In this document: positions 6,264-6,452 of the stretch, one piece after another
How the letters are laid out: each line of letters opens with the position of its first letter
Numbering within the stretch: position 1 is the first letter of the stretch
Origin: Sphaerochaeta sp.
Lineage (GTDB): Bacteria > Spirochaetota > Spirochaetia > Sphaerochaetales > Sphaerochaetaceae
NCBI GenBank assembly: GCA_003446545.1
Contig: DMAO01000170.1
Span: 1-6,452, forward strand
Reading direction: 5' to 3'
DNA length: 6,452 bases
Made by a program: the position numbers and the translations under genes
Notes under the pieces: generated by a model
Database searches by the model: none
Told to the model about the DNA's origin: nothing
What the model saw: only the letters and a program-made list of their open reading frames with translations

Positions 6264-6429
6264 GGCCGAAATGAGGCCTGTTAAAGTCAAGGCTACCCTT
6301 GCACGGGCAACGGCTTACCCGTGAGCATAATTGCAAGGTAATTGCGATTAGGACTTCAACCTTAGCCAAATTACCAGATAATGACTTTTGTGTAAAGACA
6401 AAGGACCTATCTTTTATTACATTTCGGCC
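6264..6429 (-). ncRNA. Candidate structured RNA or leader upstream of rpmB, unknown family
   Basis: Nested complementary segments occupy this gene-free stretch. Listed as minus-strand RNA, outside to inside: GGCCGAAATG (6429-6420) with CATTTCGGCC (6273-6264), 10 perfect pairs; GGCT (6367-6364) with GGCC (6278-6275); GTTGAAGTC (6360-6352) with GACTTTAAC (6288-6280); CCTTG (6338-6334) with CAAGG (6301-6297); CACGGGTAA (6323-6315) with TTGCCCGTG (6310-6302) around a GCCG tetraloop. Three of these helices contain a pair that is G-U on the minus strand but C-A on the plus strand, which points to minus-strand transcription. A side hairpin AGATAG/TTATCT (about 6412-6374) also fits. No terminator separates this from rpmB, so a 5' leader is the simplest reading. 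It does not match the tmRNA, RNase P RNA, SRP RNA or common riboswitch signatures I know. Function is unknown. Confidence 0.5.
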
Positions 6430-6443
6430 TTGAAGAGGTTCAA
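6416..6443 (-). promoter_or_regulatory. Candidate promoter for the rpmB leader
   Basis: On the minus strand TTGAAC (6443-6438), a 16-base spacer and TGTAAT (6421-6416) resemble a sigma-70 promoter (4 of 6 and 5 of 6 matches). Start would be near 6409, giving an rpmB leader of about 180 bases. This start would leave the left arm of the outer 10-bp helix untranscribed, so either this promoter or that helix may be wrong. A second option, TTTACA-17-TAATTT with a TG extension, lies inside the region. The overlapping CTTGAA/TTCAAG hairpin (6429-6444) is also visible. Confidence 0.3.
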
Positions 6444-6452
6444 GTTTGTCAG

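Noticed and set aside
6279..6432. A plus-strand open stretch of about 50 codons opposite the rpmB leader
   Set aside because: It has no convincing start or ribosome binding site, it is short, and it is antisense to the structured region.
6240..6452. A minus-strand frame open from the window edge to TAA just upstream of rpmB (about 67 codons)
   Set aside because: It has no ATG start with a ribosome binding site, its third-base use is AT-rich unlike neighbouring genes, the translation matches no family I know, and the same bases form nested helices.
6429..6452. A GGTTCAAGT string resembling a tRNA T-loop
   Set aside because: No T-stem complement, acceptor stem or anticodon arm fits on either strand; the bases instead form a simple CTTGAA/TTCAAG hairpin.
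6249..6452. tmRNA, RNase P RNA, SRP RNA, 6S RNA, T-box or a known riboswitch
   Set aside because: None of the conserved signatures I know (tag reading frame, RNase P core, SRP apical loop, T-box motif, common riboswitch cores) is visible. A covariance search would be decisive.
1..6452. Mobile element, CRISPR array, phage or defence genes
   Set aside because: No transposase-like protein, terminal inverted repeats with target duplications, regularly spaced repeats or defence domains are visible; the genes are core metabolism and ribosome.

Overview
The window looks like ordinary chromosome from a free-living anaerobic bacterium of roughly balanced base composition. The galactokinase subtype (GKPSGLMDQ and HADLT motifs), the lone four-cysteine L28 gene and the thrA-thrC pair suggest a Sphaerochaeta-like spirochaete. 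That is an inference from protein style; no rRNA or other phylogenetic marker is present. I see no mobile element, CRISPR array, phage gene, tRNA or rRNA.

Layout. The plus strand carries the 3' three quarters of a galactokinase gene (1-914), an 18-bp perfect-stem terminator (937-985), and a DUF4213/DUF364 protein gene (1036-1782). A gene-poor stretch (1783-2131) follows, holding a doubtful membrane-protein-like frame and a hairpin at 2056-2089, where the plus-strand genes meet the minus-strand block. On the minus strand, read right to left, are a structured leader or ncRNA candidate (about 6264-6429), rpmB for zinc-ribbon L28 (6227-5997), its terminator (5970-5945), a putative promoter with a structured leader, thrA (5812-3413) and thrC (3403-2132).

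How the genes work together. thrA and thrC form a tight two-gene threonine operon: homoserine dehydrogenase makes homoserine, and threonine synthase converts O-phosphohomoserine to threonine. The homoserine kinase step (thrB) is not encoded between them. Galactokinase starts Leloir-pathway galactose use and has no visible link to the threonine genes. The DUF364 protein is a likely metal or metabolite-binding protein of unknown role.

Most interesting points. (1) The aspartokinase half of ThrA has lost every catalytic motif I can align (KFGGTS, the RGE motif, GRNGSDYSA, WTDVDG), while both ACT domains and the homoserine dehydrogenase half look intact. It is probably a pseudokinase fused to a working, possibly threonine-regulated dehydrogenase. 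(2) The 200 bases upstream of rpmB contain nested complementary helices whose G-U pairs consistently favour the minus strand, so this may be an undescribed structured rpmB leader or a separate small RNA. (3) All three terminator-like hairpins share the stem core AAGAGCC/GGCTCTT.
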